The notes: generated by a model not told the origin, from the sequence alone. 64,000 nucleotides of DNA from Persicirhabdus sediminis (GCF_016595495.1 NZ_JAENIM010000021.1:62001-126000); one strand, 5' to 3'. Numbered from the stretch's first letter, positions 28,501-37,712 are shown. Translations and numbers: made by a program.

Positions 28501-30693
28501 TCTATATTTCTCTAGCAACAATCTGTTAAAGGATGCCATGCCACTCGCTTGGCCAGTGTACCAGCAAGCAGACCAGAAGCGTCCGACGCCGTCGTCATAA
28601 TCACGTGTGGGCGCGAGAGCTGAATGTGTCTCCCACCATCCGTAACGCAATCTGCGGTACTGAGCGGTGCGGGTAGCATCGCCAGAGATATCTTTTTTGG
28701 CACTAATCACACCGTGCAGCAGCAGCACGTCGTCCATAGAACTATTAGGAGCAAAATCCCAATAGCCATTTTTTGTCCATGGCGCATCAGTCCATTCTCC
28801 ACCTACCCACGTAGGGAGTTGGTATTCATATGCCTGGATCTTATTCCAGCCGTCTTGCGCGTACTGAGCCATCGCCAGTGAGTCATAGTCCCAGCCAGAA
28901 CTGGAATTTTTTAGAGGCGAATAGAGAGAGTTAAACAAGGATGATGTTTGTGCCACCATGCCCGGTGTTGTGCCCTTTGTTAGCAATTCGCGGATTGGCT
29001 CCTGTGAATAAGCTGGCGGGATAAAATGAGGCATCCACTCCTTCCAGTTGAGCATGTTTTTGCTGATAAACTCTACCGATCTGTTGTAGTCGTGGTAGTC
29101 AAAATGAATGTCCTCGATGGTTGCCGTTTCATGGCCCGTCCACGCTGGCCAGAAATCTCCGCCCTTATTCAATGGCGGATTGTTGCTTCCTGGAGCTGTG
29201 CCTAACGGCCCTGACTGCAAGAATGGCTCATCCATGGTCATAAATGGCCCAGGGTGATTGTAGCGTAGAAATTCGTAAACTTTCTCACCTGCTTCTGCAT
29301 CACCGAGCGCGCCTGCAAATTTTTTGGTACTAGAAACCACACGCGCTGGAGCAAATGACTCACCAAACATCACTAGGTCTTTGCCACTATCAGTATGGCA
29401 AGCGCCACACTTCTCCAGATAGATGGCTTCCCCCTCAGCTAGACGTTCTGGGGAAAAGGCATCAGGCGCGAGGTAACTAACATCGCGTTTGCCTGTTTCC
29501 TTATATGGCAGCTCAAAGTAGTGAGGTAACTTTGCATTTTTGCGCTTCCAGAAATGATCTTGAGGCTCCAACAGCTCTTTCTTTCCATTAGCCTGATTGA
29601 CCATGTAGATTGGCAAGTTGCGGTATTTGGCAAACAACTCAGCATTCATCTTTTCACCAAATGGATTCACAGCTACCGGCATGGAACACTCACTCGCATA
29701 TTCAAGATGCAGTTCAGAGCCGGTATCAAACTCTAACGAACCATCAAGAGCGATAGAGCCATACTGATTCTGCCAATCAAGGTTGAATGACTCATAGAGT
29801 TCGAATTGATACAAATTTCCGCGATATGTGTCCTTGGTATTTTCACAAGGTTTATCTACCAGAATGCGAACGTAGCGAGTTTGCTTAGGAGTAAAATTAC
29901 GATCAGTAATTTCCAACACATTGCCAGTCACCACATCGAGGTCAATCCAGTCGCTATCTTTGCTCAAGCTTGGATTAGACTTGGTACTGTATTGCAGGCG
30001 GTAGTTGTAGAAGACCTTCCCCGAGCCCACCTCGTAAGGGCTGGTCATCCTCATCACCCAGCGCGAAACTGTATACACATCTTGTAAGTCCACCATCAGG
30101 GTGTGGCTATCACGGTAGAAATCATGCCAGTTAGTCTTAGGATTACCATCGGTGATGCGATCTGGCCCTTTCCCACTAACGTAATTGGCTGCCGTAGCTG
30201 GCTTATTGAGCGCGACGTTAGAAGCCGAGCGAAGAGTATGAGGCACAATAGACAAGACACTATTTTCTAGCTGAACGGTTCCACCTGGTCCAATGCCTAG
30301 GCGCCCCGCTTTGAGTGTAGAATTCTCTACTTTAATAGTATTGCCTGATGCTCCTGACGATGAACTCACCCACAGCAAATCATTGACTTGAAGTTGAGCT
30401 TGTTGGCTTAAGTTAAGTTGGTTATCACTTCCAGCCAAACCAACATAACAGGGGCCGTTAATGTTAATCTGGTCACCATTGACCACAACAGTCTCCGCCT
30501 CGCTGCCAATATTTTGGCCTAGAGTGAATCCGTTCTGATAATCGTTGATAGCAGTAATTTCAGTAGTGCCAGCTCTCAAGATTGAGGCTGATGCTAAGAC
30601 TAACATTGCCGCGGATGTTAGGAGGGTTTCACGTGTTTGTCTCCGTGAGATCTTCATTTGTTTTGTGCTTGTGAGTGTCGTTTTCTCCTTCAC
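25528..30693 (-). CDS. Giant secreted mosaic protein with discoidin, cytochrome-c-like, Ig/PKD and NPCBM-like regions
   Basis: A 1721-residue protein. A signal peptide ends near LVLASASILRA. Then come a beta-helix-like start, an F5/8 type C (discoidin) domain (about 150-300; SNVALNKPATA, ITDGNPKTNW), and a unique region with a haem-binding-type CxxCH (EKCGACHTDSGK, about 428). A double CxxCxGxG-like knuckle (CGYCGGDGCSYCNNTG) lies at about 805. Residues about 880-1250 are cadherin/PKD/Ig-like repeats. Further on are a carbohydrate-binding-like region and an NPCBM-like domain near 1480-1630 (GNWVYEKGFGFHTPS). The start is GTG 30693 or ATG 30657. No family fits the whole protein. A c-type cytochrome enzyme or a polysaccharide-binding protein are both possible. 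Confidence 0.8.
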   Translation of the reverse strand: MKEKTTLTSTKQMKISRRQTRETLLTSAAMLVLASASILRAGTTEITAINDYQNGFTLGQNIGSEAETVVVNGDQININGPCYVGLAGSDNQLNLSQQAQLQVNDLLWVSSSSGASGNTIKVENSTLKAGRLGIGPGGTVQLENSVLSIVPHTLRSASNVALNKPATAANYVSGKGPDRITDGNPKTNWHDFYRDSHTLMVDLQDVYTVSRWVMRMTSPYEVGSGKVFYNYRLQYSTKSNPSLSKDSDWIDLDVVTGNVLEITDRNFTPKQTRYVRILVDKPCENTKDTYRGNLYQFELYESFNLDWQNQYGSIALDGSLEFDTGSELHLEYASECSMPVAVNPFGEKMNAELFAKYRNLPIYMVNQANGKKELLEPQDHFWKRKNAKLPHYFELPYKETGKRDVSYLAPDAFSPERLAEGEAIYLEKCGACHTDSGKDLVMFGESFAPARVVSSTKKFAGALGDAEAGEKVYEFLRYNHPGPFMTMDEPFLQSGPLGTAPGSNNPPLNKGGDFWPAWTGHETATIEDIHFDYHDYNRSVEFISKNMLNWKEWMPHFIPPAYSQEPIRELLTKGTTPGMVAQTSSLFNSLYSPLKNSSSGWDYDSLAMAQYAQDGWNKIQAYEYQLPTWVGGEWTDAPWTKNGYWDFAPNSSMDDVLLLHGVISAKKDISGDATRTAQYRRLRYGWWETHSALAPTRDYDDGVGRFWSACWYTGQASGMASFNRLLLEKYRLANLAKNYPTYVNGKKDSAYREWAHIQYRYGLMDKDDPQDIQSYVEYTSYLIWKAMLGTELASGSGSQVTCGYCGGDGCSYCNNTGMVSSGFDPNEYSGVYTDILSEYGQEVADFFQVVTQRRSNQPSWKGDLKRPVLLARGPSHIGVGQSYNLHILRAEGRDGDVVVSCSNLPSGATLVRQPDSHGDHDYYIRWTPKSSDIGNYQLAIKGQGSVGQTTIYFDLQVSNLGPAPELRTVPEQHSIVVGQQLTVPIAVQTDFVSPMEISMSGQVGRVIENARGFGGVYTVVAEEHLVGAHEITLRATDQHGRVSEKVMQLSILANSAPKITMTKPGEGPGGFKNIFRAKAGETLRIEFDVEEPDGDTVHLSKSIGFPGYFDGNSYVYKVSNDVAKHFPGPNVLTVTATDTNGNASDLVMLVYFEESNVAVDHYPYAVTAGHQIVASGSTVYLDGTGSDDPNGSEISYQWEVKTEHGPSVSLTRAKQSIANFTAPVVSEPTTFTFHLKVTNKEGLSDYDVARVKVMPPGANLNQLASIESSAASDENEIYESVRRLYPASEAFIMRGEVVTLADAADKVDKLYLENATTNQCAYFPKNNSAYIVWNVEVPSSGQYLLNIPYYSTDSSPSRNVNLVVNGAGADAGEFDLVGQSVTVSGRINQQDSGVALGTKDSLTSPVSRYKDRYIWCQLKEGGNSIELQIKSGKELYIDSLQLAQGPGFGNYSSVTFGDLELQEPLQLVGFPDAAVFLSDMPLVSSQNGWQKLGVDALNNNVSPIVMGNWVYEKGFGFHTPSVLEFNLKGNYLRFVSDTFCYTNFDNPQSTLLEFKVYGDGKLIYQGAPAGQADMAEHIDIDVVGVNLLRLEVNQVYEGRHPFGVWAGAYLLPNNYEGWKAHELTSSDTIKVLSAQALQPVPADVSFDFYAFMGKKPTIQGGKDGSFSVAHGMRDKMEYKVETSEDLVNWSSYKQTPEVIDGVKNYPLEKGKEKIFIRVSAE

Positions 30694-31082
30694 TGGCTGG
30701 GTTATTTTCCGATGAAGAGGCGATGAGCTGACGGTAAAAAATTGAACTCCGAAACACGCACAAATGATATGAAGTCTATCAGGAATACATGAGGGTTATT
30801 TCGTTATTCAAAAGTTAACCAGCTAACATCCATATTGTGATATTTCATTTCGGGGTCAACACAGTCACATTAATCAAGCGTTTGGACTCAATCTAGCTAG
30901 CTGATTTAAAACACTCAGACAGATCTACAAACCATGTGTGTAATAATCGAAATTGCTAGAACATGAAATCACACATCCATATGTATCGATGTGACAGAAT
31001 TACCATTTTGCAGCGTATAGACCACCTGAAATCTGGCTCCCCTCACTGTTACTAAACCGATACAAATCAATGTGTAAGAGAC
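30694..31082. other. Upstream region of the 1721-residue protein
   Basis: AT-rich gap. TCACA (30969-30973) and TGTGA (30990-30994) form a weak inverted pair that could be a regulator site. No gene or stable RNA seen. Confidence 0.35.
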
Positions 31083-31108
31083 AAAAAAAATGAGCTCATT
31101 GAGCTCAT
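31083..31108 (-). terminator. Second (distal) terminator of the small secreted protein gene
   Basis: On the minus strand ATGAGCT/AGCTCAT forms a 7-bp stem with a 5-nt loop, followed by eight T. It follows another terminator about 50 bp before it. Confidence 0.7.
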
Positions 31109-31148
31109 CATCATGCTGGGCCTGATGACCCATTTTCCAGCTAGCTAG

Positions 31149-31174
31149 AAAAAAATGCTCCCGAATTCAGGAGC
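31149..31174 (-). terminator. Proximal terminator of the small secreted protein gene
   Basis: On the minus strand GCTCC/GGAGC with an 8-nt loop is followed by ATTTTTTT, a few nt after the stop at 31181. Confidence 0.75.
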
Positions 31175-31180
31175 CGAAAA

Positions 31181-31384
31181 CTAGCGAGAAGCGCTTTGCA
31201 GGTCTTCACCTGCAGGGCTCATTTTACCCTCGATCACAGCACCGCTGAGATCTCCTTTGAGAGGTAGCGATCCTTTACCCAATCTCGGGTATGTCTGGTA
31301 ATCAACCTCATGCATGTATGACGCTCCAAGCCAGAGCGACAGTACCAACGCACTTCCAATGATGAATAGACGAACTTTTTGCAT
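31181..31384 (-). CDS. Small secreted or membrane-anchored protein, unknown
   Basis: A 67-residue protein with a hydrophobic N-terminus (LFIIGSALVLSLWLGASY) that reads as a signal peptide or anchor, followed by about 40 polar residues with no recognised motif. Two terminators directly downstream support a real transcript. The function is not known. Confidence 0.6.
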   Translation of the reverse strand: MQKVRLFIIGSALVLSLWLGASYMHEVDYQTYPRLGKGSLPLKGDLSGAVIEGKMSPAGEDLQSASR

Positions 31385-31585
31385 GAAAAAATCAGATTGT
31401 TTTGCCTCCGCAACGCACAGAAGATGAAAGCATTATAATCTTTATAGTTAAGTTCTGTAAAGCACTTTAACTTATGATCATAACTCCTGCATCACGCGTC
31501 AACGCGCCGAAGGCTTGTCACGATTCAGCTAAAGGATCAAGACATTTATCCTCAAGCCAATGTTCAATAGAAAACTCCAGCAGCC

Positions 31586-31804
31586 CTAGCTTTGCTCAGA
31601 TGTCGTCTGAATATCTTGCAGTGCGGCGATAAAATCAGCCAAAATATCCGCCGGCACCATGATGGTATCGCGGTTGCCCGAGACATCTTCCGTGATCTTG
31701 ACCACCTTACCTCGGGCATTCTGTTTCAGATCTAAATAAAATGTCTTACGATCTGCCAGAATCTTCTCTGTATGCAACAACTCGCTGTTTCTTCTATCGC
31801 TCAC
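31586..31804 (-). CDS. PUR-domain (DUF3276) nucleic-acid-binding protein
   Basis: A 72-residue protein matching the compact bacterial PUR domain related to Pur-alpha (LHTEKILADRKTFYLDLKQN, then GKVVKITEDVSGNRDTIMVP). Members bind single-stranded DNA or RNA; the family is typical of Bacteroidetes, Planctomycetes, Verrucomicrobia and spirochaetes. The start is GTG 31804. It stands alone, without a clear operon. Confidence 0.88.
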   Translation of the reverse strand: MSDRRNSELLHTEKILADRKTFYLDLKQNARGKVVKITEDVSGNRDTIMVPADILADFIAALQDIQTTSEQS

Positions 31805-31945
31805 GGTAAAATCTATGTTGTAAATCTAGCTTCCTACGAAGCTGGAACTTTGCCAATATCTGGACTCATCTAATCGAAGTCAAGTAAAAGCGCTTGTTTT
31901 CATTTCAGCTAGACAAACACGATTAGATCCTGCACTAACTAAGCC

Positions 31946-32380
31946 ATGTCCAATTCTAACGACACCAGCAAACAAAAGCACAACCCTGCGGTGCAAGCCC
32001 TCATGTGGATTGGCTGGCTTGGAGTTATCTACATGACAATCATGTATCAACTCTTTCTGATTTCCGATGAGATAGAAGTTAACACCTTCGACCCTCTGAT
32101 AGAACCGGTCTCTCTCGGCTGCCTAATCATCCCTCTATTGCTACTCATCGTGACGAGGTTTTCTCTTCTACCAAAACTATCTAATGCATGGATTCAGCTG
32201 CTCGTTTTTCTTCCCTGCATGTTTGGTCTAACATTCATCTCTTTACTCGGCATCTTTATAGGGTCCAGCCACAAATTGCTCTTTGACCTCAGCCAGTTGC
32301 TTCTGCTCATCCTCTTCATCCCCTACTGGATTCGGGCGAAAAAGAAATCCAGCCAGCCACCATCACTTCCAGCTGGCTAA
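31946..32380 (+). CDS. Four-helix membrane protein, unknown
   Basis: A 144-residue protein with four hydrophobic segments, starting with MWIGWLGVIYMTIMYQLFLI, and a basic C-terminal tail (RAKKKSS). The even number of helices fits a small inner-membrane protein with both ends in the cytoplasm. I recognise no family. The final codons form one arm of a 7-bp stem (32351-32378). Confidence 0.65.
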   Translation: MSNSNDTSKQKHNPAVQALMWIGWLGVIYMTIMYQLFLISDEIEVNTFDPLIEPVSLGCLIIPLLLLIVTRFSLLPKLSNAWIQLLVFLPCMFGLTFISLLGIFIGSSHKLLFDLSQLLLLILFIPYWIRAKKKSSQPPSLPAG

Positions 32381-32528
32381 AATAAGTCTCCGCTGAGGAA
32401 TTTCTCCTCCGCCACCAGCTGCAAAGATGCGCTCAACTCACCGCTGGCTGACGCTTGAACATTTTTTAGAGATCATCTCCAATTTAGCATTCTCAAATTG
32501 GGGTAAATCAGCCTAGTCTGCCCGAGCC

Positions 32529-35500
32529 ATGGCAGACAACTTTGTACACCTACACGTTCACACATCATTCAGCACGCTGGACTCCACCGTGCGCGTCAAA
32601 GACGTCGTCGCCCGAGCCAAAGAACTCGGCATGCCAGCCCTCGCCATGACCGACCACGGCAACGTCTTTGGAGCCGTCGATTTCTTCATGGCCTGCCAGT
32701 CAGCAGGCATCAAACCCATCCTCGGCTGCGAGATGTACCTAGCGCCGGAATCCCATACGCACCTCAAAGAAGTGCCGCACCGAATGGATTCCACCCATCT
32801 CACTTTGTTAGCTAAAAATGAAACTGGCTGGCACAACCTAATCAAGCTGATTTCCATCGCCAACCTAGATGGCGTTTTCCGCGATGAACCGCGCATCGAC
32901 CGCGAGCTGCTAGCTGAATACAACGAGGGGATCATCTGCCTCAGTGGTGACATCGACGGGCCGATTAACGAATGGCTGCTGCAAAACAACCCAGACCGCG
33001 CGCTGCAGGAGGCAAAGCTTCTGCACTCTATCTTCGGTCAGGAAGATTTCTATATCGAGCTCAACAACCACGGGCTAGAGAAAAATGAGCAATCCATAGC
33101 TGGACTGGCTGATATTGCCAAACAGCTAGCCTGTAAAGTGGTGGTCACTAACGACGTCCATTTCCTCCACGAAGAAGACCACGAAGCTCACGACGTTCTA
33201 CTCTGCATTGGCCAAGGCAGACTACTGATTGACGAAAACCGCAAGCGCTACCCTAACGAGGTTTATTTCAAAACTAACGAGCAAATGCGCGAACTCTTTG
33301 CCGAGTTCCCCGAAGCCTGTGACGCCACCTTAGAGATTGCTGAGAAATGTGACGTCGACCTACACCTCGATCCTACCAGCTCAGAGAAATACCCGCAGTT
33401 CGATTCACCAGACGGCTCACCGCGTGATGAATACTTCCGCCGCGTGTGTTTTGAAGGCATGGTAGAGCGCTACGGCAAAGAAAAAGCCGGCTGCGACGAA
33501 TACGTCCAACGCCTCGAGTACGAGATGAAAATTATCATCGACCTCGGCTTCGCCTCCTACTTCTTGATCACCGCTGACTTTATTAACTGGGGGCGCGATC
33601 AAGACATTCCTGTTGGACCAGGTCGTGGATCCGCGGCGGGCTCGTTAGTCGCCTACGCCATGGGCATCACCGACATTTGCCCAATGCGCTTTGGCCTACT
33701 CTTCGAACGATTCCTCAACCCGGAGCGTGTCAGTCCACCCGATGTGGATATTGATTTCTGTCAGACTCGCCGACCTGAGGTAATCGATTACGTGCGCCAG
33801 AAATACGGCGAGCGTTGTGTTGCTCACATTATCACCTACGGTACTCTGGGCGCCAAATCCGTGCTGCGTGATGTAGCCCGCGTCATGGGTGTTAGCTACG
33901 GCGAGGCAGACATGTTAGCTAAGCAAATTGAAGCCAAACCTGGCATCAAGCTACAGTCAGAATACGACGACAAAGAAGAACTACGCGACATCATCTCCAA
34001 CAGCTCAACCTTCAAAGACCTGTGGAACTTCGCCATCAAGCTGGAAGGTCTCAACCGTAACACCGGTGTGCACGCCGCTGGTGTGGTTATCGGTGATAGA
34101 AACCTCGATGAACACGTCGCCCTAACACGAGCAAAAGAAGGTGAAGTTGTCACCCAGTGTGACATGGGAGCCATCACCGAAGTAGGGCTGTTGAAAATGG
34201 ATTTCCTCGGCTTGAAAAACCTTACCGTGATTCAAGACGCCGTGCAGTACATTCTGCCAGACTTCCCTGACTTCGATATCCGCTACGTCCCGCTAGATGA
34301 TAAACCTACCCTAGCACTACTCAACCGCGGTGAAACCATGGGTGTGTTTCAGCTGGAATCCGGCGGCATGGTGGAAACCTGCCGCAAATATGGCATTGAT
34401 AAAATCGAGGACGTGATCGATTTGTTAGCCGTTTATCGTCCGGGAGCCATGCAATACATCGATGAGATGATTGCAGTGAAAAAAGGCATCAAAGAAGTCG
34501 AGTACGAGCACCCACTGCTAGAAACCATCTGTGGCGACACCTACGGCGTCATGATCTATCAGGAGCAGGTGCAGAACGCGGCGAAAGTGCTCGCTGGCTA
34601 CACCCTCGGTGGTGCGGATATTCTGCGCCGAGCGATGGGTAAAAAGAAACAGTCTGAGATGGACAAGCAGCGCAAAACATTTGTTGCTGGCGCCAAGGAG
34701 ACTAACGACATCGATGCTAAAAATGCCAACTTGATTTTCGATAAAATCGCTGGCTTTGCGGGTTATGGTTTCAACAAATCTCACTCAGCATGTTACGGCC
34801 ACATCTCCTACTGGACCGCCTATCTCAAAGCTAACCACCCGGTTGAGTTCCTCTGCGGCCTGCTATCTAACGAGCTTAACAATACCGAGAAAATTGCCAT
34901 TTTCATCAACGAGGCACTGCGCATGGGCATCGAAATTCTACCGCCTGACTTGAACAAATCAGAGGTTCGCTTCTGCCCAGAAGTTACCCCATCCGGCATC
35001 AAAGCTATCCGCTACGGGCTAGCAGCCATCAAGAACGTGGGTGAAGGCGCCATGACTATTGCGGTGAAAGACCGCAAAGAGAATGGCAAGTTCGAGTCAT
35101 TAGATGAACTCTCCAACAGACTTGATTCCAAAGCAGTTAACAAGCGGATTCTAGAAAACCTCATCAAAGCTGGTGCCCTAGACTGGACCGGCGAAACTCG
35201 CGCTGGCATGTTCAACCGCATCGAACTTGTCATTGCTTCAGCTAGCTCCGCGCAACGCGATAGAGCTCAGGGCCAAGTCTCATTGTTTGATACCATGGAC
35301 TTTGCCAGCAGCGCTCCTACGCCAGAGGCTAACCAAGAATTTGTCCCTGAGTGGACCAAAGACGAACGGCTAGAAACTGAAAAAGAGCTGCTAGGATGTT
35401 ACACCTCTGGTCATCCGCTAGATGAATACAGAGATTTGCTAGGCTCAGACAGATTCTCACCACTCGGCAACATCGACGACCTCGACATCTCCGATAGAAA

Positions 35501-35996
35501 AAAACGCTACACCATGGCTGGCATGCTCAGGCTGGTGGAGCACAAAACGACCAAGGCGGGTAAAAAGTTTGGAGTCATGCACCTAGAAGATTTCTCAGGA
35601 ACCTGCGAAGTCGTTAGCTGGAGCGAAAGCTATCTACCCGCCCTCGAGGAAGGATTGCTAGAAACTGGCAATATCATCACCGTGCGCGCTCAGGTTCAGG
35701 AAGATTTCCGCGACCCAGAAAAACGTCGTGTCAGTGGATCGCAAATCAAGCTGCTCAAGAATCGTAAAAAAGCTACCAAAAAAGGCGACTTCGAACTAAC
35801 CATCTGGGCATCTCGCACCAGCGTCGACGAGCTCACAGAGATCCGCGATACGCTAGCCAAATACCCAGGCAAAACGCCCGTCGTCATTACCTTGCAAAAA
35901 GGAACTGGCGAGCGCGCCATCCTTCAGGTGTCTGAGAAATACAAGGTCAACGTCTGCCCAGAGATCATCAAAGACCTCCACCAATGGAGAATCTAA
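32529..35996 (+). CDS. dnaE: DNA polymerase III alpha subunit
   Basis: A 1155-residue replicative polymerase of the DnaE1 type. The N-terminal PHP domain has FVHLHVHTSFSTLDS and MTDHGNVFG. The catalytic Asp pair is in PPDVDIDF (about 405 and 407) and the third Asp is in LLKMDFLG (about 557), very near the E. coli positions 401, 403 and 555. Then follow the fingers, a helix-hairpin-helix region and an OB fold (YTMAGMLRLVEHK). Length equals the typical bacterial enzyme. Confidence 0.98.
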   Translation: MADNFVHLHVHTSFSTLDSTVRVKDVVARAKELGMPALAMTDHGNVFGAVDFFMACQSAGIKPILGCEMYLAPESHTHLKEVPHRMDSTHLTLLAKNETGWHNLIKLISIANLDGVFRDEPRIDRELLAEYNEGIICLSGDIDGPINEWLLQNNPDRALQEAKLLHSIFGQEDFYIELNNHGLEKNEQSIAGLADIAKQLACKVVVTNDVHFLHEEDHEAHDVLLCIGQGRLLIDENRKRYPNEVYFKTNEQMRELFAEFPEACDATLEIAEKCDVDLHLDPTSSEKYPQFDSPDGSPRDEYFRRVCFEGMVERYGKEKAGCDEYVQRLEYEMKIIIDLGFASYFLITADFINWGRDQDIPVGPGRGSAAGSLVAYAMGITDICPMRFGLLFERFLNPERVSPPDVDIDFCQTRRPEVIDYVRQKYGERCVAHIITYGTLGAKSVLRDVARVMGVSYGEADMLAKQIEAKPGIKLQSEYDDKEELRDIISNSSTFKDLWNFAIKLEGLNRNTGVHAAGVVIGDRNLDEHVALTRAKEGEVVTQCDMGAITEVGLLKMDFLGLKNLTVIQDAVQYILPDFPDFDIRYVPLDDKPTLALLNRGETMGVFQLESGGMVETCRKYGIDKIEDVIDLLAVYRPGAMQYIDEMIAVKKGIKEVEYEHPLLETICGDTYGVMIYQEQVQNAAKVLAGYTLGGADILRRAMGKKKQSEMDKQRKTFVAGAKETNDIDAKNANLIFDKIAGFAGYGFNKSHSACYGHISYWTAYLKANHPVEFLCGLLSNELNNTEKIAIFINEALRMGIEILPPDLNKSEVRFCPEVTPSGIKAIRYGLAAIKNVGEGAMTIAVKDRKENGKFESLDELSNRLDSKAVNKRILENLIKAGALDWTGETRAGMFNRIELVIASASSAQRDRAQGQVSLFDTMDFASSAPTPEANQEFVPEWTKDERLETEKELLGCYTSGHPLDEYRDLLGSDRFSPLGNIDDLDISDRKKRYTMAGMLRLVEHKTTKAGKKFGVMHLEDFSGTCEVVSWSESYLPALEEGLLETGNIITVRAQVQEDFRDPEKRRVSGSQIKLLKNRKKATKKGDFELTIWASRTSVDELTEIRDTLAKYPGKTPVVITLQKGTGERAILQVSEKYKVNVCPEIIKDLHQWRI

Positions 35997-36015
35997 GCTG
36001 GCGCTGCCGCCAGCT
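35996..36015. terminator. Hairpin between convergent dnaE and isomerase genes
   Basis: AGCTGGCG and CGCCAGCT form a perfect 8-bp stem with a 4-nt loop. It begins at the last base of the dnaE stop codon. No T-tract follows, so termination strength is uncertain; it could work in both directions. Confidence 0.5.
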
Positions 36016-36024
36016 AGATCCTAA

Positions 36025-36960
36025 CTAGACTCTCTCACAGTGATCTGGAAAACTCGTTTTCCAGACCTTGAGGCATTGCTCTATTTCTTCGGTTTCACGT
36101 GTTGGGCTCAACTCCCAAACCAGTGGTTTTTCCGGGCTGACGTATTGCATCAAGTTAGGAAAATCCATCTCCCCGGTTAGCGGCACGCGGTGGTCGCGAT
36201 GAGGCCAGTAGACATCGTGCACGTGGCAGCCTATCAGATATGGCTGCATCTTTTTGAGCCATTGTTCATGATTGAGCAAACCTAGATTATGCTTCAGCTG
36301 AACGTGGCCAAAATCGTGCCAATAGCCAACCCAAGGGTTGTCCTTAAAATGCTCCTGCAGTTTGATCATTTCCTCCTCTGAGGGAACGTCTTCATAACGG
36401 CTGCGGCTCTCTACAGCCAGAGGCACACCCACCTCTTTGGCTTTCTCACTCAGCTCTTCTAGCGCTTCTATCGCCCGCTGATAGTACAGTGGTGAGAGTT
36501 TTTCACGCTTCTTCACAAAGGCTAACTTATGTTTGGTATACTCTGGATCTAGCTGGCTACCTTCACGCACCATCGACGTTAGCTTCTTTGTCCACTTCTT
36601 GCTAGGCATCGGCACAGAGCCCATGTGCATGACGATGTACTTAGCTTCGAACTCGCCAGCCAGCTCGAGTGTTTTCAATGTCATCTCCATCGCCCGCTGG
36701 CGCTCAAACCCGCGGTGTGAGGTAAACTCGTATGCATCCGGCGCATCTATCATCACCTCAACTGGTGAAGGAAAATAGTTATGCACCCCAGAGCATTTGA
36801 ACTTACCAGCCTGATAGGCTTTACGAATCCCAGGCAACTTGGCAATCGTCATGCCGTGGCTGAGCTCGACGTACTCCACGCCAAGCTGGGTAATTTCATC
36901 TATCATCTGCTCGCCATCACTGTGACGCGCATTGTTCCAGCAGCTAGAAAAACTCAACAT
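36025..36960 (-). CDS. Sugar phosphate isomerase/epimerase-like TIM barrel protein
   Basis: A 311-residue protein of the xylose-isomerase-like TIM barrel superfamily (AP endonuclease 2 clan). Visible are an N-terminal strand (MLSFSSCWNNARH), VEYVELSHG, YIVMHMGSVP, VPLAVESRSR, WVGYWHDFGHVQL and GCHVHDVYWPHRDHRVP. His, Glu and Asp residues in these strands are the expected metal ligands. The substrate is unknown; a sugar or inositol derivative is likely. It lies about 20 nt after the L,D-transpeptidase gene and is probably co-transcribed. Confidence 0.85.
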   Translation of the reverse strand: MLSFSSCWNNARHSDGEQMIDEITQLGVEYVELSHGMTIAKLPGIRKAYQAGKFKCSGVHNYFPSPVEVMIDAPDAYEFTSHRGFERQRAMEMTLKTLELAGEFEAKYIVMHMGSVPMPSKKWTKKLTSMVREGSQLDPEYTKHKLAFVKKREKLSPLYYQRAIEALEELSEKAKEVGVPLAVESRSRYEDVPSEEEMIKLQEHFKDNPWVGYWHDFGHVQLKHNLGLLNHEQWLKKMQPYLIGCHVHDVYWPHRDHRVPLTGEMDFPNLMQYVSPEKPLVWELSPTRETEEIEQCLKVWKTSFPDHCERV

Positions 36961-36980
36961 ACTAACAAACTAATTTATGG

Positions 36981-37712
36981 TTATGGCAACTTCCAGCTAG
37001 TCTTGAGACGCTGGTACTCAGCCTTTGGCAAAAGCACAAACACAGGGTTTTTGCTAGGGTCTACCTTAGAAATCATTTCTTTAAGTTTATCTTCGCGCAT
37101 AGAGGTGCAGCCGTGCGTGGCGCGTCCACCATTGTCGCGCCAGATGTGGAAGAAAATCGCGCTGCCGCCTCCTGGCGTTGCCTTTTTCCCGTGATCCGCA
37201 GCATTGTGAGCCACAAATAACTTTAAGCTATGCGCGTGGTCACCTTGTCGCATTTGCTGCTTTTTCTCCCATGCTGTTTTGGGTTCGTGTTCTATCACCA
37301 AATGGCGATTATAGTATGGTGAGTTAGAATCTTCTACCCACAGGTCGCGAGTGGTAATTTGTCGGTAACTCAAAGCACGGTTTTTTTTAATCTGCGGCGC
37401 ATATCCATAAGCTCCTCCAATCCAGAAAACACCAGCTGGCGCCTTCGCATCTCCCTCTTTTTTCATCGCTGAGCCCTTGGCTAAAGGATGTAAACCACGA
37501 CCCCAAACCATGCCATTTTTCCCTAAACGGCCAGGCCAACTTTTCATAACGGGTTTCCAGTTCGAGCCAGATTTCTCATACATAGCCAGCTGCACATGGC
37601 TAGAGCCCCAATCGTCAGCCACACCTAACACGACCTGCTTACATGAACGCGGCAGCTCAAAGGCCGCTATGGGCATCAGGCTGAGTAGGGAAATCAATAT
37701 GAACTTTAACAT
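36981..37712 (-). CDS. L,D-transpeptidase family (YkuD) protein
   Basis: A 243-residue exported protein. The start at 37712 begins a signal peptide (MLKFILISLLSLMPIAAF); an in-frame start at 37733 adds seven residues. The catalytic segment RATHGCTSMRE has the His/Cys pair of YkuD enzymes, which form 3-3 cross-links or attach proteins to peptidoglycan. Earlier strands (GVFWIGGAYGYAP, NRHLVIEHEP, HSLKLFVAHNAADHG) fit the family. The Thr-His-Gly-Cys-Thr-Ser order differs slightly from the usual SHGC[IV]R, typical of a divergent (ErfK-distant) branch. Confidence 0.87.
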   Translation of the reverse strand: MLKFILISLLSLMPIAAFELPRSCKQVVLGVADDWGSSHVQLAMYEKSGSNWKPVMKSWPGRLGKNGMVWGRGLHPLAKGSAMKKEGDAKAPAGVFWIGGAYGYAPQIKKNRALSYRQITTRDLWVEDSNSPYYNRHLVIEHEPKTAWEKKQQMRQGDHAHSLKLFVAHNAADHGKKATPGGGSAIFFHIWRDNGGRATHGCTSMREDKLKEMISKVDPSKNPVFVLLPKAEYQRLKTSWKLP

